DNA of 64,000 nucleotides from Oscillatoriaceae cyanobacterium M7585_C2015_266 (GCA_015295835.1 DVEG01000005.1:186001-250000), one strand, 5' to 3'; numbered from the stretch's first letter, positions 50,111 through 59,625 are shown. The notes: generated by a model from the sequence alone, not told the origin. Made by a program: numbers and translations.

Positions 50111-50440
50111 TTGAGCTTATTTCAAAAAGCTAAAGCCCATTTTGTGGCCCAACACCAGCATCCCGTCAATCAAATGCTGCACCATTTAACTAATCTATTA
50201 GCGATCGCAGCAATTATATTACTCTTCTACAATTGGCGGTTAACGCTTTTGTGCTTAGTACTCACCCAAGTATTTGCGCTCGGGGGTCATACATTCTTTG
50301 AAAAAAACGAACCAGCCTTCCGCAAATATCCTGGTATTACCATCCTAGCCTCAATGTCGTGGTCTTTTGAAAATTGGTTTGGTTTGCGCCAGTTGTTGCT
50401 CTATATCAAAAATCAAATATCACAAAACCACAACCAATAA
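50111..50440 (+). CDS. Mpo1-like (DUF962) membrane protein
   Basis: 109 residues from TTG 50111, chosen because AGGAG at 50099-50103 sits seven bases upstream; a TTG at 50033 gives 26 more residues without such a site. Text such as HPVNQMLHHLTNLLAIAA and ALGGHTFFEKNEPAFRKYPG matches the DUF962 family, with its spaced His and Asn residues and two membrane helices. Yeast Mpo1 of this family is an iron-dependent dioxygenase for alpha-oxidation of 2-hydroxy fatty acids from phytosphingosine breakdown. The gene lies between a hydroxylase and an amidohydrolase. Confidence 0.8.
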   Translation: MSLFQKAKAHFVAQHQHPVNQMLHHLTNLLAIAAIILLFYNWRLTLLCLVLTQVFALGGHTFFEKNEPAFRKYPGITILASMSWSFENWFGLRQLLLYIKNQISQNHNQ

Positions 50441-50492
50441 AAGTAACACATTTGTACAAACAAAAATAGACCACTCAAAAAAAGGAGAATTC

Positions 50493-51878
50493 ATGTACGA
50501 AGGCATATTGGTGATTGATGCCGACGCCCATAAAATAGAAAATCCCCTGATCATGCGGGATTACCTAGAACCGGAATATCGCGATCGCATTGGCTTAGTC
50601 GTTGACAACCTTGGGGATCAGCGAGTGCGCATAGTAGACTTCAACCCCGCTACCGGCAAAAAAGATTTCAGCCGCATTTTCCCTCAACCCCAAGGTTTAG
50701 GCAAAGGTGGATTTCGCAACTTACATCCCGAAACCACCCTGGGCGGATTATTCAATCAGCGGCGAATCGAACACATGGATCAAGAAGGGATTGACGTACA
50801 AGTCATCTACGGCACCCTCAACCTAGTTTTTTCCAGCCTAATCGACAAAGATTTTGCCGTTGCCCTGTGCAAAGCCTACAACAACTACATTGCCGACGAT
50901 TGCCATAAATATAGCGAGCGCCTCAAACCAATCGGCGTTATCCCGCTACAGGATGTCGCAGAAGCGGTAAAAGAAATGTACCGCTGTATCAACGAATTAG
51001 GCATGATTGGCATCGCCGTTGCACCCAATATGCCAATTCCGCACCCGAAAGCTCCAGAAGCATTTCCCGATATCCGCACCTGCAAAACTATCAGTCATCC
51101 CGACTTTCGCCCTATTTTACAAGCAGCCGTCGATTTAGATATCGCCCTCGGGGTCCACGGGGGTCCTGGATCCTATATGGTAGGCGGCATTTCTGATTAC
51201 ACAGAGACTTTTATCCTTACACACATTTTTGTACAGCGTAACCAACAACAATTAGCACTGGCGCGGATGGTTTTTGACGGCGCTTTCGAGCAATTCCCTA
51301 CTCTGCGCGTCGGATTTTTAGAAGGCGGTTGTGGCTGGCTTCCCGATTTGGCACACGCCTTCCACGAACACTGGGAAAAACGTATTCGCGATTTCGATCC
51401 CAAACATCCTTATCGCCCTTCGCTGATGGAATTTACTAAGCTGCTAATTCAGGAGCGCGGTAATAATAATGTTAATATTATCTCTCAGGCAAAGAATCTT
51501 TTCGATTTGATGTGGAACGCGGAAAACGATCCGACGCAAATCGATGATGAGAGTTTGTATGAGCATTATTATTTGCGTCATCGCGATCCCTTGGAGTATT
51601 TCGAGCGCGGGCAAATTTTTACCTCGTTTGAATCTGATGACCCAGGGCCATCTTATTTGCATGTAGCAATGGGAGAAATTGGTAAACATTTGGCTTGTTT
51701 CTCCGGAGATTATGGGCATTGGGATGGTGTGCTAAAAGATTGTGTGAAAAATGCAGCAACAGTAGCAAATTATGAGCGTGAACATTTAGAGTTACTATTG
51801 GGAGGCAATGCGCTGGCATTATACGGCAAGCGTTTGCGCAATTCTCTCCCTACTGCAAATCTAGTTCATTCGGCTTAA
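50493..51878 (+). CDS. Amidohydrolase-2 family metal-dependent hydrolase
   Basis: 461 residues from ATG 50493 with AAAGGAGAA just before. It has the TIM-barrel layout of the amidohydrolase_2/ACMSD family: an N-terminal DADAHKIENP (metal site), DQEGIDVQVIYGT, a central His in LGVHGGPGS, GFLEGGCGWLPDL, and a C-terminal Asp in FSGDYGHWDG. The first metal motif lacks the usual His-x-His and has Asp-Ala-His. It may be a decarboxylase or hydrolase. It is the third gene of the operon starting at 49547. Substrate unknown. Confidence 0.88.
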   Translation: MYEGILVIDADAHKIENPLIMRDYLEPEYRDRIGLVVDNLGDQRVRIVDFNPATGKKDFSRIFPQPQGLGKGGFRNLHPETTLGGLFNQRRIEHMDQEGIDVQVIYGTLNLVFSSLIDKDFAVALCKAYNNYIADDCHKYSERLKPIGVIPLQDVAEAVKEMYRCINELGMIGIAVAPNMPIPHPKAPEAFPDIRTCKTISHPDFRPILQAAVDLDIALGVHGGPGSYMVGGISDYTETFILTHIFVQRNQQQLALARMVFDGAFEQFPTLRVGFLEGGCGWLPDLAHAFHEHWEKRIRDFDPKHPYRPSLMEFTKLLIQERGNNNVNIISQAKNLFDLMWNAENDPTQIDDESLYEHYYLRHRDPLEYFERGQIFTSFESDDPGPSYLHVAMGEIGKHLACFSGDYGHWDGVLKDCVKNAATVANYEREHLELLLGGNALALYGKRLRNSLPTANLVHSA

Positions 51879-51920
51879 TTTTTGTTTTATAGAGGCGCTT
51901 TTTCGCGTCTCTTAAAAAAA

Positions 51921-53393
51921 TTAGGATTTCGGCTTGAAAAACCAAAGCAGTAGGCTCCCTACTGTGGCTGCCCAAAATGCCAGTAATGTAGGAAGCCCAT
52001 AGCGAGAAAGATATCGATTTAAAAATTTTCCCTGAATGCGGTTAATAGGAGAATTGATATCTGTACCAACAGCAATAGAGCTGGCTTTTCCCTGAATTCT
52101 GACTTCTAAGCTTTGGGGTTTTTGAGAATGAATTCGGATATCCCCTAAACGCTGAATCCCAGGCTGACTCGGCAGGAAAAAGCGATCGCTTGTAATATTT
52201 AATTCTTGCCCCGCCATCTGAACTTTACCTTGAATTATGGTAGAATAAAAACTAGGTTCGCTCTTGGAAGGCGTCGTTTGGTAAAATTTGACATCCTGCA
52301 CGTTTAAATAGCCCCAAATCCACTGATTAGAAATATCCGGTTCGGCAGCTGGTAAGTTGATAGATATGCCTGTGGATTTTTCCAACACTATATTTACTTC
52401 TGCCTGAGTAGGCGTGAAAGTAAATTCCGTAAAATTAGTTTGGGTATGTTTGAGATTGCTATCTGGCAAGTTATAATTTTCTAGAGTAATATTAAGTGGT
52501 TGCTTGCCTAGTGAAAGTTTTAAAAAATTAGGCAGTTTAGCGCTTTCTGGTAGTAGGGAAATAGTAAGTTTATGCCCGTCTGGATTGTAGCTGAAATCTG
52601 TAACTTTTGTATTGGGTTGCAGCCGCAATTCAAATAATTCTAACTGGCTGTGTTGGGAATCGACAGGTTTGAGAATTAATTTGCTGCTGCGGCTTGGCAG
52701 TTGCACTGTCAGCTTGGTTAATGAGTTGAAGGTGGGAGTGGTTTGACTTTGAAATTTTCCGATTAAGGTGAGTTGTTGTCTGCCCTCGATTTCAATTTGC
52801 TTGAGCCTACGAATGGAGTTTAGAAATAGTTTGTTGTTGTAGGAACCTACATAGGTGAAACTCATGCCTTTTACGAGGAGATGCCCTTGAAAATTTATTT
52901 CTGCTGCGGTAAAAGAGGCGAGCGCTAATAAAACAGAAGGCAGCAGCAATATTATAGCAATAAGTAGCAGATATTTTCTTCTTTTTAATTTCTTTCGAAG
53001 CCAGAGCTGGTGGTTTGTTTTTTTCACACCAGATTTTAAATCAGATATACTTGGGAAAGTATTCGAAGAAAAAAATTCGCCCAGTTGGGAAAGAACCCAA
53101 ATGAATAACTCGATTGTTTGGATTAACAGCCAAAAAATTGCCACAATTACAGCCCATATTCCTAGCAGCAATTGTTTTAATGGCCAGGTAATTAAAGCTG
53201 TTTTATTGCGGTTGAGAGCGATTTTTACCATCCGCTGCATTCGCGCGATTTTTTCGCTGAGTGCAGACACTATCCAGGCTGCTAGTTCAATAACTTGAAT
53301 AAGCAACCACAAGCTGCTTTTGAAAACTTCCCAAAAAATGGCGATTATTAACTTGATAAATCTACGTGAAATATCAATAATAGCTTTTTGCAA
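51921..53393 (-). CDS. Membrane protein of unknown function, co-transcribed with a Ser/Thr kinase
   Basis: A 490-residue protein that I do not recognise. It has two similar N-terminal hydrophobic segments (about 12-45 and 70-105), each with LLIQxIEL (WLLIQVIELAAW and WLLIQTIELFIW), an internal duplication. A third helix (about 140-165) follows a very basic RKKLKRRKY. A large beta-rich domain (about 170-465) and a final helix at the C-terminus complete it. It starts 22 bases after the stop of the Ser/Thr kinase gene, so it may be its substrate or sensor partner. Confidence 0.75.
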   Translation of the reverse strand: MQKAIIDISRRFIKLIIAIFWEVFKSSLWLLIQVIELAAWIVSALSEKIARMQRMVKIALNRNKTALITWPLKQLLLGIWAVIVAIFWLLIQTIELFIWVLSQLGEFFSSNTFPSISDLKSGVKKTNHQLWLRKKLKRRKYLLLIAIILLLPSVLLALASFTAAEINFQGHLLVKGMSFTYVGSYNNKLFLNSIRRLKQIEIEGRQQLTLIGKFQSQTTPTFNSLTKLTVQLPSRSSKLILKPVDSQHSQLELFELRLQPNTKVTDFSYNPDGHKLTISLLPESAKLPNFLKLSLGKQPLNITLENYNLPDSNLKHTQTNFTEFTFTPTQAEVNIVLEKSTGISINLPAAEPDISNQWIWGYLNVQDVKFYQTTPSKSEPSFYSTIIQGKVQMAGQELNITSDRFFLPSQPGIQRLGDIRIHSQKPQSLEVRIQGKASSIAVGTDINSPINRIQGKFLNRYLSRYGLPTLLAFWAATVGSLLLWFFKPKS

Positions 53394-53415
53394 GGCTTCC
53401 TTGTAACTTTTTTAA

Positions 53416-54723
53416 TTAAAATATTCTCAAAAGCAGATTATAAAGAAAACGAAATATTGTAGTAATAACTAGAGAAAAAAAACTAGCAAAAACAGCTGAT
53501 AAGATAATAATTTCTCTAGGAAATCCTCCCCGCAATGGAGAAAATAAAACTATAATCAAGCTAATTATGGCAATAATTGGCATATGTTTTTCTTTTATCA
53601 GGCGGCGAGATTGAGCGAAAATCAAACTTAATAAAATTAACGCCCATAATACCAGTGAAATTTCAGGAGAATCTAAAATACTGCCTAGGGCAATAAATAG
53701 CAAACCGCTTTCAAATCCTGTAAAGGCTGCTGCCATCAATATTTCTAGGGTGGAAAACCGGGGTTGAGGTGAGAAAGCGGCTAGCACTTCGTCAGCTGAT
53801 TGAAAACGCTGCTCCGGTGTAGAGAGGAGCATTCGCTCTAAAATATCTGCAAGTTTATTGTTGACATTAGGAGCATAGTTTCTCCATATCCATTTATTTT
53901 TGTAAGTATCAAATAATTCAGTTGGTTGTTTGCCGGTGAGAAGAGTAATACAAGTAGCAGCTAAGGCATACAAATCGGTGGAGGGGTAAATCTCACCGCC
54001 ATATATTTGTTCTGGCGGCGCAAAGCCCGATGTGTAAATACCAGTATTGCTATTTGCAGAAACAGGCTTTCCTGGTACTTGCGTTACTTTCTTGACGGCA
54101 CCGAAATCTAAGAGATAAAGTTTGCCAGTGCGAGCGCGCATAATATTTGAAGGTTTTATATCCCTGTGAATAGAACCATTGTCATGAACGAATTTTAGCA
54201 CTTTGAGTATTTCTTTTAGTACTTCTTTTACTTCCATTTCAGAAAAGGGCCCTTTTTGCGCCAGTTCTTCTTCTAGATTCTGTCCATCAATAAATTCTTG
54301 CACTATATAGAAAAACTTTTCCTTTTCGCTTGTTTGTAGACTAGGAACTTCTAAGGGAAAAAATGCAAATAAATTAGGGATTTGAGGGTGTTTGTTGCCG
54401 AGTTCTTCTAATACTGTTGCCTCTCTTTCAAATAGCTCTTGAGCAGTTTGTATTTGTTGCGGTAAGAGATCTTTTGGAGGTTGAAACTGTTTGACTACAC
54501 AGTAGCCCATGGTAGGAGTATAGCGATCGCGTGCTAAGTAAGCCGTACCAAATCCTCCTTTCCCCAGCTTCTGAATCGGTATATATCGCCCGCCTAATAT
54601 TAATGGCATCCCACAACTGATACAATATTTTTGCTGCACTGTTTGCAGCGTATTCTTATTATCTATATCTGCAAAATAGTTTATCGGTTGAGGACAATTT
54701 GGTCTTGTACATTGAATTTCCAT
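53416..54723 (-). CDS. Membrane Ser/Thr protein kinase
   Basis: A 435-residue eukaryotic-type kinase. The N-terminus has a four-Cys zinc-ribbon-like motif (CTRPNC.. and ..CISCGMPL), then the glycine loop LGKGGFGTAYLARDR, VAIK-type Lys in CVVKQF, catalytic loop HRDIKPSNIM, and DFG in LLDFGAVKK; APPEQ follows. After about residue 320 come four membrane helices. So the kinase domain is cytoplasmic and the C-terminal half is in the membrane, the reverse of the PASTA-type order. It stands upstream of and almost touches a membrane protein gene. Substrates unknown. Confidence 0.93.
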   Translation of the reverse strand: MEIQCTRPNCPQPINYFADIDNKNTLQTVQQKYCISCGMPLILGGRYIPIQKLGKGGFGTAYLARDRYTPTMGYCVVKQFQPPKDLLPQQIQTAQELFEREATVLEELGNKHPQIPNLFAFFPLEVPSLQTSEKEKFFYIVQEFIDGQNLEEELAQKGPFSEMEVKEVLKEILKVLKFVHDNGSIHRDIKPSNIMRARTGKLYLLDFGAVKKVTQVPGKPVSANSNTGIYTSGFAPPEQIYGGEIYPSTDLYALAATCITLLTGKQPTELFDTYKNKWIWRNYAPNVNNKLADILERMLLSTPEQRFQSADEVLAAFSPQPRFSTLEILMAAAFTGFESGLLFIALGSILDSPEISLVLWALILLSLIFAQSRRLIKEKHMPIIAIISLIIVLFSPLRGGFPREIIILSAVFASFFSLVITTIFRFLYNLLLRIF

Positions 54724-55156
54724 ATTTTTACGTCTTGGGGCATCTCAATTAAGCAATAACTAATTATACTGAGAAGAGACGAAATCATACTCAGAACCCG
54801 CTAATAAATTATACTTTTTTATCAAAACAGATACGGAACTGCCAGAAAAAACGAAACATCAGTAGCACCCTTGCCGACACTCCCATCACCGCTGCTCAAG
54901 CCAAACGGTTGTTATTGAAAATATTCGCCTGGGTTCTTTAGGTTAATGCCCAGTCTAACAAATAGCCTCCAGGGGATAGTAAAATTAAAATAAAGCTGGG
55001 AAAAAATAATAATAATAATAATATCATTTTAAGTAGAGCATTGAATAGCGAGCGCGCTCGCTCCTTGATTCCTCTATTCTACCGGGCATTCTCATGAATT
55101 TGAAGTAACTTAAAAATTAACAAAAATTTATTAAATTTTGTAAAGGAGTAAATAAA
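54724..55156. other. Intergenic region with AAT microsatellite and palindrome
   Basis: 433 bases. A run of about six AAT units lies at 55005-55023, and a perfect 16-bp palindrome AGCGAGCG/CGCTCGCT at 55047-55062. The stretch 54860-54960 resembles degraded coding sequence but I could not identify it. The TPR gene has its ribosome site AAAGGAG just before 55157. Confidence 0.55.
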
Positions 55157-57190
55157 GTGAAGACTGAACTTGAAAAATTTTGGCAGCAACTCCAGGAAAC
55201 GAAACAAAGCGGAGGGAATAAAGCCGCAGTGCATCAGGTGATGCAGAAAAACATGGAGTTGATTGTACCAGCTTTGGGGGATATTATTGCTCAGTGGGTG
55301 GAGGCAGCCGTCGCTAAAGAGCCTAACCAAACTGAAAACATAGCAGACTTAGTCGAAGATATCTGTATCAATATTAGCAATTTTCGCTCTAGGCGGGATG
55401 CAGAAATACAAGAAATTGTCATACGCGGCTATGGGGCAGTGCTGCAACTGCGAGGCAATAATACCGAAAAACGAGCGCTTACCCTGTATAATCTGGGCAA
55501 TGCTCACTACATCCTTACCGACATGGGCATCAACCCTGCCGATAATTTGCAACAAGCTATTGCTTCCTACAATCAAGCGGCAGAAATTCAGCGGCAGTTG
55601 GGATTAGATAAAGTACTCTCTGATACTCTGAATAACCTGGGAGTAGCCCACCATACCCTTGCCAACATGGGCATTAATGCTGTTGATAATCTGCAACAAA
55701 CTATCGCTTTCTTATATCAAGCGGCAGAAATTCAGCGGCGGTTGAGATTAGATAAAGATTTCTCTAATACTCTGGAAAACCTGGGCAATGCTCACCGCGC
55801 CCTAGCCTCCAGGGGCATTAACCCTACCGATAATCTGCAACAAGCTATCGCTTTCTTCAATGAAGCGGCAGAAATCAAACAGCGGTTGGGATTAGATAAA
55901 GATTTCTCTAATACTCTGAATAACCTGGGAGTAGCCCACCATACCCTTGCCGACATGGGCATCAATGCTGCCGATAATCTGCAACAAGCTATTGCTTTCT
56001 TCAATAAAGCGGCAGAAATCAGGCAGTGGTTGGGATTAGATAAAGAGCTCTCTTATACTCTGAATAACCTGGGCAGTGCCCACTGCACCCTTGCCGACAT
56101 GGGCATCAATGCTGCTGATAATTTGCAACAAGCTATCGCCCTCTTCAATGAAGCGGCAGAAATCAAGCAGCGGTTGGGATTAGATAAAGAGCTCTCCAAT
56201 ACTCTGAATAACCTAGGCAGTGCCCACCGCACCCTAGCCTCCAGGGGCATTAACCCTACCGATAATCTGCAACAAGCCATCGCTTTCTTCAATGAAGCGG
56301 CAGAAATCAAGCAGCGGTTGGGATTAGATAAAGAGCTCTCTAATATTCTGTATCACCTGGGAGTAGCCCACAAAACTCTTGCCGACATGGGCATCAATAT
56401 TATTGATAATCTGCAACAAGCTATCGCTTCCTACAATCAAGCGGCAGAAATTCAGCGGCGGTTGGAATTAGATAAACAGCTCTCTGATACTCTGAATAAC
56501 CTGGGCGATGCCCATATAATCCTTGCCGACATGGGCATCAATGTTATTGATAATCTGCAAAAAGCTATCGCCCTCTTCAATGAAGCGGCAGAAATTCAGC
56601 GGCGGTTGGGATTAGATAAACAGCTCTCTTATACTCTGGAAAACCTGGGATTAGCCCACCACTCCCTTGCCTCCAGGAGCATCAATGCTGTTGATAATCT
56701 GCAACAAGCTATTGCTTCCTACAATCAAGCGGCAGAAATATTGCGGCGGTTGAGATTAGATAAAGAGCTTTCTTATACTCTGCATAACCTGGGCAATGCC
56801 CACAAAACCCTTGCCCAAATGGGCATCAATGCTGTTGATAATCTGCAACAAGCTATTGCTTCCTACAATCAAGCGGCAGAAATCAGGCGGCGGTTGAGAT
56901 TAGATAAAGAGCTTTCTTATACTCTGAATAACCTGGGCAATGCCCACATAACCCTTGTCGACATGGGCATCAATGCTGTTGATAATCTACAACAAACTAT
57001 CGCTTTCTACAATCAAGCGGCAGAAATATTGCGGCGGTTGGGATTAGATAAACAGCTCTCTTATACTCTGGAAAACCTGGGAGTAGCCCACCGCGCCCTT
57101 GCCGACATGGGCATCAATGCTGCTGATAATCTGCAACAAGCTATTGCTTCCTACAATCAAGCGGCAGAAATCAAGGGGCGGCTGGATTAG
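55157..57190 (+). CDS. TPR-like protein of twelve 48-residue repeats
   Basis: A 677-residue soluble protein, start GTG 55157 with AAAGGAG nine bases upstream. Residues 1-105 are a unique helical domain. From about 106 to the end, twelve head-to-tail copies of a 48-residue unit follow, each with a pattern LSxTLxNLGxAHxTLADMGI then NAxDNLQQAIASYNQAAEIQ and RRLGLDK. This is the tetratricopeptide helix-turn-helix pattern with a longer loop, similar to the TPR_10/kinesin-light-chain type. The DNA period is 144 bp. Copies 3 and 6 are almost identical, 432 bases apart. The last copy ends early because one G is missing near 57184. Probably a protein-binding scaffold; partner unknown. Confidence 0.88.
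   Translation: MKTELEKFWQQLQETKQSGGNKAAVHQVMQKNMELIVPALGDIIAQWVEAAVAKEPNQTENIADLVEDICINISNFRSRRDAEIQEIVIRGYGAVLQLRGNNTEKRALTLYNLGNAHYILTDMGINPADNLQQAIASYNQAAEIQRQLGLDKVLSDTLNNLGVAHHTLANMGINAVDNLQQTIAFLYQAAEIQRRLRLDKDFSNTLENLGNAHRALASRGINPTDNLQQAIAFFNEAAEIKQRLGLDKDFSNTLNNLGVAHHTLADMGINAADNLQQAIAFFNKAAEIRQWLGLDKELSYTLNNLGSAHCTLADMGINAADNLQQAIALFNEAAEIKQRLGLDKELSNTLNNLGSAHRTLASRGINPTDNLQQAIAFFNEAAEIKQRLGLDKELSNILYHLGVAHKTLADMGINIIDNLQQAIASYNQAAEIQRRLELDKQLSDTLNNLGDAHIILADMGINVIDNLQKAIALFNEAAEIQRRLGLDKQLSYTLENLGLAHHSLASRSINAVDNLQQAIASYNQAAEILRRLRLDKELSYTLHNLGNAHKTLAQMGINAVDNLQQAIASYNQAAEIRRRLRLDKELSYTLNNLGNAHITLVDMGINAVDNLQQTIAFYNQAAEILRRLGLDKQLSYTLENLGVAHRALADMGINAADNLQQAIASYNQAAEIKGRLD
55472..57190 (+). 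repeat. Tandem 144-bp repeat array, 12 units
   Basis: Coding repeats of the TPR-like gene. Units differ by point changes but keep exact length of 144 bases. Markers such as GATAATCTGCAACAAGC recur each period. Units 3 and 6 share more than 100 nearly identical bases, pointing to a recent three-unit duplication. No length variation within units seen. Confidence 0.85.
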
Positions 57191-57383
57191 ACAAAATACT
57201 TTCCACTACCCTGATTTGCCTGGGATTAGCTTCTCTAAGAAACAAACATCTTTAGAAAAAGCTTACTGGAGTTTTCTAGCTGCCCTCTAACAGGTGGAGC
57301 GGTATGATAGATTGCTTTCAGGGTTAAGCTGACTGGTGTACAATGGAAACCAGAAAATGTTGCTCAGGTACTTAAGCATTGTT

Positions 57384-57404
57384 GCGCCCCATTCAATGGG
57401 GCGC
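57384..57404. repeat. GC-rich hairpin GCGCCCCAT/ATGGGGCGC
   Basis: Nine-base perfect arms around a three-base loop in the intergenic region between the repeat gene and rbcR, flanked by AAATAAAAAAATTT. Its left half GCGCCCCATTC is repeated in the hairpin at 60168. It could end transcription of the repeat gene, but the downstream run is A, not T. Confidence 0.6.
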
Positions 57405-57478
57405 TGCCTAAATAAAAAAATTTAGCTATCAGCAATTTAACCGCTAATTGCTAATAGCTAATTTCTCATAAAATGCGT

Positions 57479-58492
57479 TCAAATACCTGTTTTCGCCGTC
57501 CAATTAGTAGCTGTTTCTAAATGGGTATTCTCTTTCTTGAGAACAGCATTATTATTTAGTGATTCTATAGGCTGAGTAGCAAATAGTGGTAAAATTTCGC
57601 GGCTGAATGCATCTGCTGCTTTTGAGCGATAGCGATTGGGATTGTAAATTACTGACAACATACGTTTGACTACAACATCTTCTATTTTTGCTCTGTGAAT
57701 TACACCCATTTGCAACTCTTTTTCTATCGCAGATACGGAAACAAATGCTGCTCCCAACCCTGCTTGTACGGCATTTTTTATAGCTTCAATAGAGTTTAGT
57801 TCCATCTCGATTTTGAGACGGCGGGGCTCAATACCAGAGCGAGATAATACCTGGTCAATTACTTTGCGGATAGTGGATTGAGAATCGAGGGTGATAAATC
57901 CTAATTTGTAAAGATCCTCTTTTTTAATGGTATCTATTTTAGCAAGGGGGTGAGAAACTGGCAGAATTAAAGCCAGTTCGTCTTCTGCGTAAGGAACAAT
58001 TTCTAAAGATTCTTGCAGTTCTGGTGGGACTTCACCGCCTACTATGGCCAGATCGACTTGACCGTTGGCCACGCTCCAGGAAGTGCGACGGGTTGAGTGA
58101 ACATGCAATTGCACGGCGACGTCGGGATACCGCTGTCGGAAAACCCCGATCATGCGAGGGAGTAGGTAAGTTCCCGTAGTTTGAGAAGCGCCGACAATTA
58201 GGGTGCCGCCTTGAAGGTTTTGCAGATCTTCGAGGGCGCGACAGGTTTCCTGGCACAAAGTAAGAATTTTTTCCCCGTAACTAAGAAGTAGGTGCCCTGC
58301 TTCTGTCAGTTGTGCCCGCCGGCCCCCTCGGTCGAACAATGGCACGTCCAACTGCCGCTCTAAGTTTTGTACTTGCAGGCTGACGGCGGGTTGTGAAACA
58401 TAGAGGCTGTCAGCAGCTCGTTTGAAACTGCCCTCGGCGGCGATCGCTTTGAGGATACGTAATTGATCTAGTGTGAAAGGAAGGTCGGACAT
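57479..58492 (-). CDS. rbcR: LysR-type regulator RbcR
   Basis: LysR-type transcriptional regulator of 337 residues. The start ATG 58492 ([20 protein letters not shown]) is the family start; an in-frame upstream reading to 58612 is probably not translated. The winged HTH contains [20 protein letters not shown], followed by the linker helix and a two-lobed effector domain starting [20 protein letters not shown]. It matches the cyanobacterial/plastid RbcR (Ycf30) group, which controls Rubisco and carbon-concentration genes. rbcR is next to Z-ISO and ndhF, an order found in other cyanobacteria, as I recall. NdhR or CmpR are less likely. Confidence 0.88.
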   Translation of the reverse strand: MSDLPFTLDQLRILKAIAAEGSFKRAADSLYVSQPAVSLQVQNLERQLDVPLFDRGGRRAQLTEAGHLLLSYGEKILTLCQETCRALEDLQNLQGGTLIVGASQTTGTYLLPRMIGVFRQRYPDVAVQLHVHSTRRTSWSVANGQVDLAIVGGEVPPELQESLEIVPYAEDELALILPVSHPLAKIDTIKKEDLYKLGFITLDSQSTIRKVIDQVLSRSGIEPRRLKIEMELNSIEAIKNAVQAGLGAAFVSVSAIEKELQMGVIHRAKIEDVVVKRMLSVIYNPNRYRSKAADAFSREILPLFATQPIESLNNNAVLKKENTHLETATNWTAKTGI

Positions 58493-58782
58493 ATGGCTAA
58501 ACCTGAAAGGGGAATGGAGGCTTAAGGCAATCAACTGATGCAATCGGTTCCGACTGTCAGCAAGGTATAACCCATTGGGTAAGCGAGGCATCTTCGATAA
58601 CGACAGTAACACAACACAGGGAGCAAGTCCCTTTTAGTGGTTTGTTACCTCATTTGTAATAATATTTACCCTATTAAAAAAATATATAGAAGCGGGAAAT
58701 TAGGTATTTTCTGAATTTAGCAGCAAGTTCTCGACTTAATCTAACCTGTAACCTTGATTGTGTGTCAATTTGAGTGAGTGCA

Positions 58783-59496
58783 ATGTTTTATGACTGGCTG
58801 ACTTCTAGTCATTTCAAGATGTTCGTGATGTTATTAGGTTTTGCGAGCGCTCACAGTGGCCTAGCAGCCCTAAGACCCAGGGGCGAAAAGTGGCTAGGAG
58901 CAAGACTATACCGTATTTTGTTTGCCCTATTGAGTCTGCCGTTAGCAGTAGTGCTAATCATTTATTTTATCAACCACCGTTATGATGGCCTCCAGTTGTG
59001 GCAGTTGCAGGGCGTGCCAGGGATGCGGGCGCTTGTATGGGTATTGTCAGCGATTTCGTTTTTGTTTTTATACCCAGCCACATTTAATCTGTTAGAAATC
59101 GCAGCCATTAAGAAGCCCCAAGTCCACTTGTACGAAACTGGTATTATCCGCATTACTAGGCATCCGCAGATGGTAGGGCAGGTAATTTGGTGTATTGCGC
59201 ATACGCTCTGGATTGGGACCACATTTACCTTGCTGACGTCAGTTGGGTTAATACTTCACCACTTGTTTGCAGTTTGGCATGGCGATCAACGGATGAGCTC
59301 TCGCTATGGCGAGGCTTTTGCGGCAGTCAAATCTCGCACCTCTGTCATTCCATTTTTGGCCATTCTCCAAGGGCGGCAAACTTTTATCTGGCGCGAGTTT
59401 ATTCGACCTGCTTACTTAGGTGTTAGCGTATTTGTTTTACTGCTGTGGTGGCTTCACCCTCTCTTGCTGCGGGCTACTGCTAGCGTTCCTTTATAG
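58783..59496 (+). CDS. NnrU family protein, likely 15-cis-zeta-carotene isomerase (Z-ISO)
   Basis: A polytopic membrane protein of 237 residues from ATG 58783 (GTG 58774 adds three). It has about six helices. The signature HLYETGIIRITRHPQMVGQV with IAHTLWIGTTFTLLTSVGLI and HHLFAVWHGDQRM..RYGEAF matches plant Z-ISO, an NnrU-like heme protein which converts the central cis bond of zeta-carotene between phytoene and lycopene desaturation. NnrU itself was named for nitrite/nitric oxide metabolism. Histidines in HPQM and HHLF could bind heme. It is divergent from rbcR. Confidence 0.8.
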   Translation: MFYDWLTSSHFKMFVMLLGFASAHSGLAALRPRGEKWLGARLYRILFALLSLPLAVVLIIYFINHRYDGLQLWQLQGVPGMRALVWVLSAISFLFLYPATFNLLEIAAIKKPQVHLYETGIIRITRHPQMVGQVIWCIAHTLWIGTTFTLLTSVGLILHHLFAVWHGDQRMSSRYGEAFAAVKSRTSVIPFLAILQGRQTFIWREFIRPAYLGVSVFVLLLWWLHPLLLRATASVPL

Positions 59497-59625
59497 CTTG
59501 TTTTTGGTATCTAGACAATAATCTCGATTACCAATTACTTATTTTCAATTCTTTTGTCGTGACGTTCCCAAATAGAGGTAGCATGATCCCAATGTTGATA
59601 GTAAACAAAAATAGCTCGAGGGATC

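Noticed and set aside
55005-55023. AAT trinucleotide run as a possible CRISPR or variable repeat
   Set aside because: A short simple-sequence run of about six units; no spacers and no cas genes.
55792-56310. Minus-strand frames inside the TPR repeat gene
   Set aside because: They repeat with the 144-bp period and are mirror images of the coding repeats.
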